The position numbers were made by a program, and so were the translations under genes. The notes under the pieces were generated by a model that was not told the origin of the DNA, did no database searches, and saw only the letters and a list, made by a program, of their open reading frames with translations. This document shows positions 1 to 5,651 of a stretch of 11,705 bases of DNA, one piece after another; positions within the stretch are counted from its first letter, which is position 1; every line of letters begins with the position of its first letter. The DNA is from Planctomycetes bacterium UBA2386 (GTDB lineage Bacteria; Planctomycetota; UBA1135; UBA2386), in NCBI GenBank assembly GCA_002343845.1, contig DDSQ01000128.1, positions 24,316 to 36,020 of the forward strand, read 5' to 3'.

Positions 1-519
1 GCGCTGGCCGCGTTCGCGCAGCGCCATCCTCATGGGTTGACCCTGGTGACGCAGAACGTCGACGACCTGCACCAGCGTGCCGGCAACACCGGGGCGATCC
101 GCCTGCACGGCAACATCCTCGAGGACCGCTGGCTGCGCCCCTGCCCGCTGGGGCGGCGCTGCGCGCCGGTGCAGGCCGAGCCGGGACGCCCGCCGCGCTG
201 CGCGAGCTGCGGCAACCTGGTACGCCCGGGGGTGGTGTGGTTCGGCGAGATGCTGCCGGTGAATGCGCTGCAGGCCGCCGAGCGGGCGGCGGCCTCGTGC
301 GAGGTGATGCTGGTGGTCGGCACGTCGGGGGCCGTGTGGCCGGCGGCGGGGCTGGCGGGCGTGGCCCGCGGGGCCGGCGCCTGGGTGGCCATCGTCAATC
401 CGCATCCGAGCGAGATCGACGACCAGGCGCACGCCGTGCTGCGCGGCACGGCGGCAGCGCTGCTGCCGCCGCTGCTGGACATCAGGCGTTCTTCTGGGCC
501 TGCTGGCGGCGCCGCGTGA
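1..519 (+). CDS. Sir2-family NAD-dependent protein deacylase, 3' part (5' end outside window)
   Basis: Sirtuins remove acyl groups from protein lysines using NAD+, giving nicotinamide and O-acyl-ADP-ribose; this is a cytoplasmic enzyme. The frame is open from base 1, so the N-terminal half with the first NAD-binding loops is missing; 172 residues are visible. TQNVDDLH (visible residues 17-24) is the family's TQN-D-LH signature. RLHGN (34-38) holds the expected catalytic His36. Four cysteines (48, 54, 67, 70) fit the structural zinc site. VVGTSG (105-110) and IVNPHPSEID with DDQA (131-143) are the C-terminal NAD-binding segments. The specificity Tyr/Arg pair of desuccinylases would lie upstream and cannot be seen. 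A TTG at 37 is only an internal codon. The last 38 bases overlap the convergent PEP-CTERM gene, so the final dozen residues are unlikely to be conserved. Family assignment is firm; substrate is not. Confidence 0.93.
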   Translation, partial: ALAAFAQRHPHGLTLVTQNVDDLHQRAGNTGAIRLHGNILEDRWLRPCPLGRRCAPVQAEPGRPPRCASCGNLVRPGVVWFGEMLPVNALQAAERAAASCEVMLVVGTSGAVWPAAGLAGVARGAGAWVAIVNPHPSEIDDQAHAVLRGTAAALLPPLLDIRRSSGPAGGAA

Positions 520-1219
520 CGAAGCCGACGGCCGCCAGGCCGAGCAGCATCATCGCGTAGGTCTCGGGCTCGGGAACGGCGGCGACGGGGTCGTTGAAGC
601 CGTTCAGCGGCACCGGGCCGTTCAGGGCGGCGATGTTGACGCCGCCCAGCGGGTTGACGACGACGTTGTCCAGCAGCGCGCCGCTGCGCTTCTCGGGACT
701 GTCGGGTGCGTCCTGCGGCGTCAGCGACATGAAGGCCAGCGTCGTCTGACCTTCGGGCGTGAAGTCGATGTGGCCGGTGTTCCACGTGCTGCCGCCGTTG
801 AGCACCTGGTGCACGCCGCCCGAGCCCCAGTAGAGGCTGACGACGAAGGACGCGGTGTTGGGGCCGGACCAGACGTTGGCCGCGTAGTCGAAGCTCAGGT
901 GGTAGGTGGTGCCGGCGGTGGTGCCCAGTTGCTGGGTGATCATCCCCGGCGTGTTGCCGCTGAGGTCGAGGAACTGGTCGCCGGCGACGCCGCTGCCCGG
1001 CTTGGCCGCGAGCAGAGCGGACCAGGCGGCGTTCGAGGCCCAGGTGGCGGTGGGCTTGACGTCGACGTTGCCGCCGACGTTCCAACCGGAGACGTAGGTG
1101 GTGGCCATGCCGCCCGACGGGCCGTCGAAGTTGCCGTTGACGACCTGGGCTTGCGCAGGACCGACGAAGAACGCCGCGGCGGTGGCTGCTGCTGCGAGAA
1201 CGCTAACCTTGAAGCTCAT
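482..1219 (-). CDS. PEP-CTERM sorting domain protein, choice-of-anchor C / DUF642-like (PEP-CTERM 1)
   Basis: Secreted surface protein of 245 residues. A signal peptide (residues 1-24: basic start, Ala-rich core, AQA cleavage site) is followed by a beta-rich domain beginning VVNGNFDG. This domain includes FLDLSGNTPGMITQQL (83-98) and TTYHLSFDYA (104-113), which resembles the choice-of-anchor C / DUF642 beta-sandwich. The C-terminus is a textbook exosortase signal: VPEP at 215-218, a hydrophobic helix and a final RRR-rich tail. An exosortase, not in this window, would cleave it near the PEP motif. The longer open frame to 1318 was rejected because ATG 1219 begins the signal peptide and has AGGGG seven bases upstream. 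The gene is alone on its strand up to the phosphatase gene and overlaps the end of the Sir2 gene by 38 bases. Role inferred from the family: biofilm or floc matrix, or cell envelope; no enzymatic motif seen. Confidence 0.92.
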   Translation of the reverse strand: MSFKVSVLAAAATAAAFFVGPAQAQVVNGNFDGPSGGMATTYVSGWNVGGNVDVKPTATWASNAAWSALLAAKPGSGVAGDQFLDLSGNTPGMITQQLGTTAGTTYHLSFDYAANVWSGPNTASFVVSLYWGSGGVHQVLNGGSTWNTGHIDFTPEGQTTLAFMSLTPQDAPDSPEKRSGALLDNVVVNPLGGVNIAALNGPVPLNGFNDPVAAVPEPETYAMMLLGLAAVGFVTRRRQQAQKNA

Positions 1220-1280
1220 GATGTATCCCCTGTGGGTCCCAAACGAGTAGGCGAATGCTACGAACGGGACCGGGGAAACG

Positions 1281-1375
1281 CATCCTCGGCTCGGGTGGTT
1301 TCGGCGTGAATCCCGCACGCTTCGTCAAGAGGGACGTCACGTATTTCGGGGGACCACCCCCACGAACGAGGGGTG
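1281..1375 (-). promoter_or_regulatory. Probable promoter/operator region of PEP-CTERM 1
   Basis: Read on the minus strand, CGAGGATG (1288-1281) sits 61 bases before the ATG at 1219. It matches the position and sequence of CTAGGATG upstream of the other two PEP-CTERM genes. Further upstream, CACCCC (1355-1360) and GGGGTG (1370-1375) form a perfect 6-base inverted repeat around nine bases. It resembles the C4...G4 repeats of the other two genes but lies about 66 bases from the GGATG element instead of 22-23. The rest of the 1220-1488 gap shows no gene and no clear terminator for the phosphatase gene. Confidence 0.35.
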
Positions 1376-1488
1376 TCGACGTGACGGGCTGCACGAAGCG
1401 TCTTCGGACCCCGCGCAGCCCTCGCGCAAGCCCTCTGGCCCCCGCGGCAAGCGGCTGCGGAAGCGGGCCACGCGGCGTTCGCGGCGCC

Positions 1489-2157
1489 TCAGGCGTAGCT
1501 GTGCCAGCCGCGGCGTTCGGGGTGATCCAGGTGCGGCAGCGTGTTGAACGAGAGCAGCGCGTGGCGCTTGCGCGTGAAGACGAACTCGCTGAGCGCGCTG
1601 TTGCGGATGCGCATGTTCAGCTCGACCACGCTGGCGTGCGGCGCGCCGAGCACGCCACCCACGGCGGTGGCGATCGGGCCGCCGCTGGAGACCAGCAGCA
1701 CGTCGCCGTCGAAGCGGCTGCGCACGAGATCCAGCGCAGCCTCGACCCCGGCGCGGAAGTCGGCCCAGCTCGGCATGCCCGCGGGCTGCGCCTGCCCGGC
1801 CATCCAGCGCAGCAGGCCCTCGCGCAGCAGCCGGAAGTGCTGGCGCACCGTCTCGGGGTCGCGCGCGGGCACGAGCGGGCCGTCGTGCACGGTGCGCACG
1901 ACGGCCTCGCTGTCGTACTCGTCCAGGCCCGGCCACTCGATCGCCTCGGGCAGCCCGGGCAGCGCGCCGGCGATGGCCTGCAGCGATTCGCGGTGGCGGC
2001 GCAGCGTGCCGCGCAGCACGGCTTCGAAGCGCAGGCCGCGGGAACTCATCCACTCGCCCAGCGCCGCGCACTGGCGTTGGCCGAGCGGGCTCAGGCGGTC
2101 GTAGTCGTCGGTGCCGAACGAGGCCTGGCCGTGGCGCACGAGGTAGAGGGTTCCCAT
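1489..2157 (-). CDS. Histidine phosphatase superfamily protein (phosphoglycerate-mutase fold)
   Basis: A 222-residue cytoplasmic protein of the branch-2-like phosphoglycerate mutase / SixA / CobC fold, whose members hydrolyse phosphate esters through a phosphohistidine. LVRHGQASFG (6-15) carries the RHG signature with nucleophile His9. DDYDRLSPLG (17-26) is the usual following loop, RGTLRRHRESL (49-59) supplies the expected basic phosphate pocket, and LDEYD (78-82) offers the likely general acid Glu80. The position normally filled by the second catalytic histidine (VSHGG) reads VSSGG, with Ser158. I recall this SGG form from one subgroup of the family, so it may be native rather than a defect. 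An open frame continues to 2259, but the conserved N-terminus fits ATG 2157, although no good ribosome-binding site precedes it. It follows PEP-CTERM 2 on the same strand after a strong terminator, so it is probably transcribed separately. Substrate unknown. Confidence 0.88.
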   Translation of the reverse strand: MGTLYLVRHGQASFGTDDYDRLSPLGQRQCAALGEWMSSRGLRFEAVLRGTLRRHRESLQAIAGALPGLPEAIEWPGLDEYDSEAVVRTVHDGPLVPARDPETVRQHFRLLREGLLRWMAGQAQPAGMPSWADFRAGVEAALDLVRSRFDGDVLLVSSGGPIATAVGGVLGAPHASVVELNMRIRNSALSEFVFTRKRHALLSFNTLPHLDHPERRGWHSYA

Positions 2158-2250
2158 CGGCGGGATTGTCGGGCCGGGCCACGGAGGCGTCGCGAAGGCT
2201 CGCGTGGCGGCGGCCTTCCGGCCTGCGGGCACTGCGGCTCCGGGCGTCCG

Positions 2251-2281
2251 AAAGAGCAAAGCCCTGCGGGCTGCGCAGGGC
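2251..2281 (-). terminator. Rho-independent terminator after PEP-CTERM 2
   Basis: GCCCTGCG (2261-2268) and CGCAGGGC (2274-2281) form a perfect 8-bp stem with a 5-base loop. On the minus strand it is followed by TTTGCTCTTT (2260-2251). It begins 30 bases after the stop of PEP-CTERM 2 (stop codon at 2314-2312), so it should end that transcript before the phosphatase gene. Confidence 0.82.
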
Positions 2282-2311
2282 GTTGCGGAGAAGCGCGGCG
2301 CGCGGTGCGCG

Positions 2312-3058
2312 TCAGGCCTGCCGCGAGCGGCGGCGCCGGACCACCCCGGCGATCAGCCCGAGGCCGCTGAGCGCGAGCAGGTAGGACATCGGCTCGGGGA
2401 TCGCGGTGATCACGACGTCGTCGAGGCCGGTGTAGGTGGCGCCGGCCAGGAAAAGGTCCGGCCGCAGCGCCGTGAAGGTCAGCGTGTTGGTCGCCTGCGC
2501 GACGAAGTCGAACGAATACGGCTGCCACTGCGTGACGAAGTTCGTCCCGGAACCGGCTGCGGGCGTCTCGACCACCTGCGTCGCACCATTGAGGTTCATC
2601 TGGACACGGGCGGCATGCGTGTAGGGGCCGTCCAGCAGCGAGCCCACCCAGTAGGTCAGCCGGTAGGGCTGCCCGGCGAGCAGGCTGAAGGTCTGGGTGA
2701 CGCCGTTGCCGAAGTAGCCGCCGGTCGGGTTCGGATTCGTCTCTCGCCCGCCCGTCAGGTCGATCCACTGCGTCGTCGTCACGGCCCCCTGCTTGTACGA
2801 ACCCAGGGACCGGACGAGATTGACGTTCTGGTCGATCGGGTCGAGCCCCGCATGGCCGACCACCGTCCAGCCGGTGAGCGACAGGTCGTTCGGCACGACC
2901 ACGTTGTAGGCGGAGATGCCCAGACCTGGCTCCGGCTGGAACGGATCCTCGAACCCGCCGTTCTGGAAGGCCTGCGCCTGCGCCCAGCCGGAAACGGCCA
3001 AGCCGGCCGCCAACCCTGCCGCCCTGACGGCCGCACCCTTCAGCTTCGATCGATTCAT
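2312..3058 (-). CDS. PEP-CTERM sorting domain protein, tandem paralogue A (PEP-CTERM 2)
   Basis: A 248-residue secreted protein. The signal peptide runs to about residue 28 (Lys/Arg start, Ala/Gly/Leu core, AQA). The mature domain is beta-rich with FQNGGFEDP (31-39), GWTVV (63-67), DQNVNLVRS (76-84), WIDLTGGR (98-105) and LDDVVITAIPEP, a DUF642-like arrangement. The exosortase signal is IPEP at 220-223, a hydrophobic stretch at about 224-240 and RRRRSRQA at the end. It is closely similar along its whole length to the next PEP-CTERM gene upstream, sharing KQGAVTTTQWIDLTGGR and NTLTFTALRP exactly. ATG 3058 was chosen because it starts the signal peptide and has AAGGG seven bases upstream; the frame stays open to 3103. 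A terminator follows at 2251-2281. Function beyond being a sorted surface protein is unknown; a carbohydrate-binding or matrix role is a guess from the fold. Confidence 0.93.
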   Translation of the reverse strand: MNRSKLKGAAVRAAGLAAGLAVSGWAQAQAFQNGGFEDPFQPEPGLGISAYNVVVPNDLSLTGWTVVGHAGLDPIDQNVNLVRSLGSYKQGAVTTTQWIDLTGGRETNPNPTGGYFGNGVTQTFSLLAGQPYRLTYWVGSLLDGPYTHAARVQMNLNGATQVVETPAAGSGTNFVTQWQPYSFDFVAQATNTLTFTALRPDLFLAGATYTGLDDVVITAIPEPMSYLLALSGLGLIAGVVRRRRSRQA

Positions 3059-3116
3059 CCTGCAGCCCTTCCCTGGCCGTGCGTCACATGGATTCGTGCG
3101 CATGCAACATGCATCA

Positions 3117-3161
3117 CATCCTAGTGACGCCAGGGGGGGGCTCGCCTCCCCGATCTCGGGG
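3117..3161 (-). promoter_or_regulatory. Probable activator site and -10 element of PEP-CTERM 2
   Basis: CCCCGATCTCGGGG (3148-3161) is a 6-bp perfect inverted repeat around two bases. After 23 bases (minus-strand direction) comes CTAGGATG (3124-3117), containing a -10-like TAGGAT, 58 bases before the ATG. No -35 box fits at the right distance. If TAGGAT is the -10 element, the repeat centre falls near -43, the usual place for a class II activator. The same elements at nearly the same spacing precede PEP-CTERM 3. The 23-base spacer contains eight consecutive Gs on the plus strand (3133-3140). Confidence 0.5.
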
Positions 3162-3271
3162 GTGGCGGGCCAACGGGCCAGTGTTCAGGGGCCTGCAGCC
3201 GCGTGTTGCCCCGGCACACCGCCGTGGCGACGTCCCCGGGGATCGCCCTCGACGCCGCCAGCGCCCGCCGC

Positions 3272-3302
3272 GCGCGCTGCCCCCCAGGGGGCGTGTGCGC
3301 GC
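3272..3302 (-). terminator. GC-rich hairpin after PEP-CTERM 3, possible terminator
   Basis: GCCCCC (3279-3284) pairs with GGGGGC (3287-3292), and an outer GCGCGC/GCGCGC pair (3272-3277 with 3297-3302) can extend the stem through an internal loop. It starts about 10 bases after the stop of PEP-CTERM 3. There is no T-run on the minus strand, so it may stabilise the mRNA end or need Rho rather than act as a classic terminator. The remainder of 3162-3271 holds nothing recognisable. Confidence 0.3.
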
Positions 3303-3311
3303 GCCGCGGCG

Positions 3312-4031
3312 TCAGCGCATGCGCCGGCGCTTCACGGCGGCCCCCATCAGGCCCAGGCCGGCCAGCGCGAGCAGGTAGGCCGAGGGCTCGGGCACCGCGG
3401 TCACCGAGACGTCGTCCAGCCCGGCGTAGACCGCGCTGCCTGCGAAGCCGACGGGGCGCAGCGCCGTGAAGGTCAGGGTGTTCACGGCGTCCGTCGGCGT
3501 GAAGCCGTAGCTGAACGGGTACCACTGCGTCAGGTAACCCAGCGGCGAGACCGGCGCCGGCGCAAGGCCGGTCGAGACGAGGTTGCCGTTGAGCCGGACC
3601 TCGACGATGCCGTCGTGGGTGTACGGGCCGGCGAACAGCGACCCGGCGTAGTACGACAGCTGGTACGGCTGCCCCGGCGTCAGGTTCAGCGTCTGCGTCA
3701 GGCCGTTGCCGAAGACACCGCCGGTGATGGTGTCGCGGCCGCCGGTCAGGTCGATCCACTGCGTCGTGGTGACGGCACCCTGCTTGGACGAGCCGTCGGA
3801 GCGGATCAGGTTGACGTTCTGGTCGAAGGCATTGACGCCGGCACCCGGCACGACCGTCCACCCCGGCAGCAGCACGGTATCGGGAACCACGATGCTGTAG
3901 GCCGAGAAGCCGAAAGGCGGCGCCGGTTGCGGCGGGGTTTCGAAGGTGCCGTTGGTCACCTGGGCATGCGCCCAGCCGACAACGCCGAGACCGGCAACCA
4001 GGCCCGTGAGGAGACGAATCGAGCGAGACAT
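3312..4031 (-). CDS. PEP-CTERM sorting domain protein, tandem paralogue B (PEP-CTERM 3)
   Basis: A 239-residue secreted protein with a signal peptide ending near residue 23 (AHA). Its beta-rich domain contains VTNGTFETP (25-33), GWTVV (57-61), DQNVNLIRS (70-78), WIDLTGGRD (92-100), LNGN (147-150) and LDDVSVTAVPEP. VPEP lies at 213-216, followed by a Leu/Ala/Gly helix and KRRRMR at the C-terminus, which is the complete exosortase recognition signal. It is the tandem paralogue of PEP-CTERM 2, 253 bases away on the same strand, and the two read as an ancient duplication that included the promoter. ATG 4031 has AAGGA seven bases upstream; ATG 4037 would be only one base from it and the open frame to 4232 has no support. 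Mature protein presumably goes to the outer surface or matrix; exact role unknown. Confidence 0.93.
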   Translation of the reverse strand: MSRSIRLLTGLVAGLGVVGWAHAQVTNGTFETPPQPAPPFGFSAYSIVVPDTVLLPGWTVVPGAGVNAFDQNVNLIRSDGSSKQGAVTTTQWIDLTGGRDTITGGVFGNGLTQTLNLTPGQPYQLSYYAGSLFAGPYTHDGIVEVRLNGNLVSTGLAPAPVSPLGYLTQWYPFSYGFTPTDAVNTLTFTALRPVGFAGSAVYAGLDDVSVTAVPEPSAYLLALAGLGLMGAAVKRRRMR

Positions 4032-4088
4032 GGGCATTTCCTTCCCTGAATACCTGCAGCGGCTGGTGGATACGTGTTCCATGGCGCG

Positions 4089-4133
4089 CATCCTAGGTAT
4101 CACGGTTGATATTCGGACCCCCGATCTGCGGGG
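4089..4133 (-). promoter_or_regulatory. Probable activator site and -10 element of PEP-CTERM 3
   Basis: CCCCGATCTGCGGGG (4119-4133) is an inverted repeat (CCCCG/CGGGG). After 22 bases in the minus-strand direction comes CTAGGATG (4096-4089), 57 bases before the ATG. Order, sequence and spacing mirror those of PEP-CTERM 2. The repeat centre falls near -43 from the start site implied by TAGGAT. The intervening sequence has no matching -35 box. Confidence 0.5.
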
Positions 4134-4158
4134 ACGGGCCACGCTTTTGACATAGTAT

Positions 4159-4174
4159 TGGCACACCGTTTGCA
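4159..4174 (+). promoter_or_regulatory. Sigma-54 (RpoN) -24/-12 promoter pointing rightward
   Basis: The sequence TGGCAC-A-CCGT-TTGC-A matches the RpoN consensus TGGCACG-N4-TTGCW at all but the G in position 7. The GG (4160-4161) and GC (4172-4173) dinucleotides are exactly 12 bases apart. The predicted start is near 4185, running away from the PEP-CTERM genes and into the gap without a clear gene. Sigma-54 with the PrsK/PrsR two-component pair is known to control PEP-CTERM genes in floc-forming betaproteobacteria, which makes the site plausible here. No enhancer site was identified. Confidence 0.6.
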
Positions 4175-4213
4175 AATGGTTACCGTCGAACACCGGTCGA
4201 AATCGAGGATCGA

Positions 4214-4247
4214 CATCCCGTAGCAAGTGCACACCTGCTACAGGATG
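4214..4247 (+). repeat. Hairpin downstream of the sigma-54 promoter
   Basis: CATCC (4214-4218) plus GTAGCA (4220-4225) pair with TGCTAC (4236-4241) plus GGATG (4243-4247). This gives an 11-pair stem with one C/A mismatch and a 10-base loop. It lies about 30 bases after the predicted sigma-54 transcript start. The ATG at 4245 is inside the 3' arm, so folding could hide a start codon. It has no T-run, so it is not an ordinary terminator. Confidence 0.6.
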
Positions 4248-4355
4248 CTCATCGAGACTGGCTCTTCAGCATGCATATTCGATGTTGCCGAACCCGTCGT
4301 CTGGTCGGCTTCAATCGACTGCCGCCCCCGACGGGAGGCGTACGCCGGGTATTGA
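4245..4355 (+). CDS. Possible 36-residue small ORF under the sigma-54 promoter
   Basis: This frame starts at ATG 4245, preceded closely by CAGG, and ends at TGA 4353-4355. It encodes 36 residues starting MLIETGSSAC, with two cysteines, two tryptophan-free ends and one central Trp. No family is recognised. Its interest is its position about 60 bases behind a strong sigma-54 promoter, with the start codon in the arm of a hairpin. Its stop overlaps another ATG (TGATG, 4353-4357) opening a longer frame that I judge to be mostly an antisense shadow. The ribosome-binding site is poor and there is no composition signal; it may simply be part of an untranslated RNA. Confidence 0.15.
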   Translation: MLIETGSSACIFDVAEPVVWSASIDCRPRREAYAGY

Positions 4356-4687
4356 TGAGAACCTCGAGCCACCGAGATACCGGATATCACCCGGTCTTTC
4401 GATTGGTGACGTTTGGTTATGGAATTGCAGCCGGCCATACCGATCCGCGGCTTCGCCAGCGACTCCGGATGCGGGCGTCGCGAGACATCCGGTGGCTCGC
4501 GGAATCGGAGATTCGCGCGTCAAACGCGACGCCCGCCACCCTCGCCTGGCTGGACGGCCGCCTGGGAAATCTCGGTCAAAGGGGATGGGCGGCCCTCGTG
4601 GGGATTCCGGACGCGACTTCCGCCCCGCCCGGCAGACCCGTCCCCTGGCCTCTGCGCGAACGCGACAGGGCGCGGCGCCGCCTCGCC
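4356..4687. other. Stretch without a recognisable gene
   Basis: About 330 bases between the small ORF and the end of the EamA transporter gene. Frames here are open in several directions, but none has a recognisable protein, ribosome-binding site or typical codon pattern. No terminator was found for the transporter transcript, which runs into this stretch on the minus strand. It may be leader RNA of the sigma-54 transcript, a decayed gene, or both. Confidence 0.4.
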
Positions 4688-5575
4688 TCAGCGCCGCGTC
4701 GCCAGCCAGATGCTCGGCAGGATCAGCGCCGCGCCGACGGCGTGGTACCAGCCGGGGCGCTCGCCGAGCACGAACCAGGCGCCCACGGCACCGTAGATCG
4801 GCGCCAGGTAGAGCATCAGCGCGGTGCGCGCCGCGCCGAGCTCGCGCTGCAGCAGCGAGTGCGCGCCGAACGCCAGTGCCCCCGGCACCAGCCCGGCCAG
4901 CAGCACGAGGCCGACGGCCTGCCAGCCGAACGGCGGCTGGGGTTCCAGCAGCGCCTCGAGGGCAGCGCCGGGGATCAGCAACACCAGGCCGCCGGCGATG
5001 ATCGCCACCAGGCGTTCAGCCGGGCCGAGCACGCTCGGCCACTTGCGCAGCAGCACCGAGTAGGCCGTCCACGAGACGGCGGCGGCCATGATCCAGAAGT
5101 CGCCGGCCACCAGGTCCAGCCCGGTCAGCACGCCGAGGTCGCCACGCGTGACGACGAACAGCGTGCCCGCCAGCGCCAGCGCGAGGGCCCAGCGCTGCGG
5201 CGCGCGCAGGGGCTCGTGCAGCATCCAGGCGCTGACCGCGGCGATGGCCACCGGGGTGATCGCATAGATGATCGCGATGTTGGCCGAGCTCGTGGTGCGG
5301 CCGGCCACGTAGACCCAGGCGCCGCAGATGTACATGCCCAGCGCGCCGAGCACGAGCAGCTGCCGCCACTCGCCGCGCCAGGCCGCGCGCCGGGTCCGCA
5401 GGCCGCGGGCGACGAAGGGCAGCAGCACCGCGCCGGCCACCAGCCAGCGGCCGGCCGCCAGCGCGTGCGGGCCGATCAGGCCGTCGGCCAGCCGCGCGAT
5501 CCAGTAGTTCGTCGACCACAGTGCGGGCCCGACGAACAGCAGCACCGTCACCCAGCGGCCGTGGCGGCCACTCAT
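4688..5575 (-). CDS. EamA-type drug/metabolite transporter (DMT) superfamily permease
   Basis: A 295-residue inner-membrane protein with about ten hydrophobic segments in two homologous halves, the standard EamA layout. The first half spans about residues 8-142 and includes WSTNYWIARLA (20-30), ARGL and the APE/AIIYAITP-type segment (101-108). The second half spans about 157-292 with DFWIMAAAVSWTAYSVLLRK (159-178) and LMLYLAPIYGAVGAWFVLGE (253-272). Members export metabolites or amino acids; the substrate cannot be read from sequence. ATG 5575 has GGAAGG about nine bases upstream. It is the last gene of the minus-strand run, 76 bases after psd, and may be cotranscribed with it. The C-terminal LATRR is a short cytoplasmic tail. 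Confidence 0.92.
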   Translation of the reverse strand: MSGRHGRWVTVLLFVGPALWSTNYWIARLADGLIGPHALAAGRWLVAGAVLLPFVARGLRTRRAAWRGEWRQLLVLGALGMYICGAWVYVAGRTTSSANIAIIYAITPVAIAAVSAWMLHEPLRAPQRWALALALAGTLFVVTRGDLGVLTGLDLVAGDFWIMAAAVSWTAYSVLLRKWPSVLGPAERLVAIIAGGLVLLIPGAALEALLEPQPPFGWQAVGLVLLAGLVPGALAFGAHSLLQRELGAARTALMLYLAPIYGAVGAWFVLGERPGWYHAVGAALILPSIWLATRR

Positions 5576-5651
5576 CGCCGGCGCCTTCCGCCGGTCGTGC
5601 CGCCCGCCGGGGCGCCGGGCGCGTCGGGCCGGGAGCCGCGGCCGGCGGAGC

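Noticed and set aside
1255..2370. Plus-strand open frame of 371 codons across the phosphatase gene
   Set aside because: Antisense shadow of the histidine phosphatase; low-complexity composition and no start signal.
3095..3115. TTGCA-containing sequence on the minus strand before PEP-CTERM 2 as a sigma-54 promoter
   Set aside because: The -24 GG is missing (GT instead), so only the -12 half fits.
4147..4152. Perfect TTGACA that might be a sigma-70 -35 box
   Set aside because: No acceptable -10 box follows at 16-18 bases; it overlaps the much better sigma-54 promoter.
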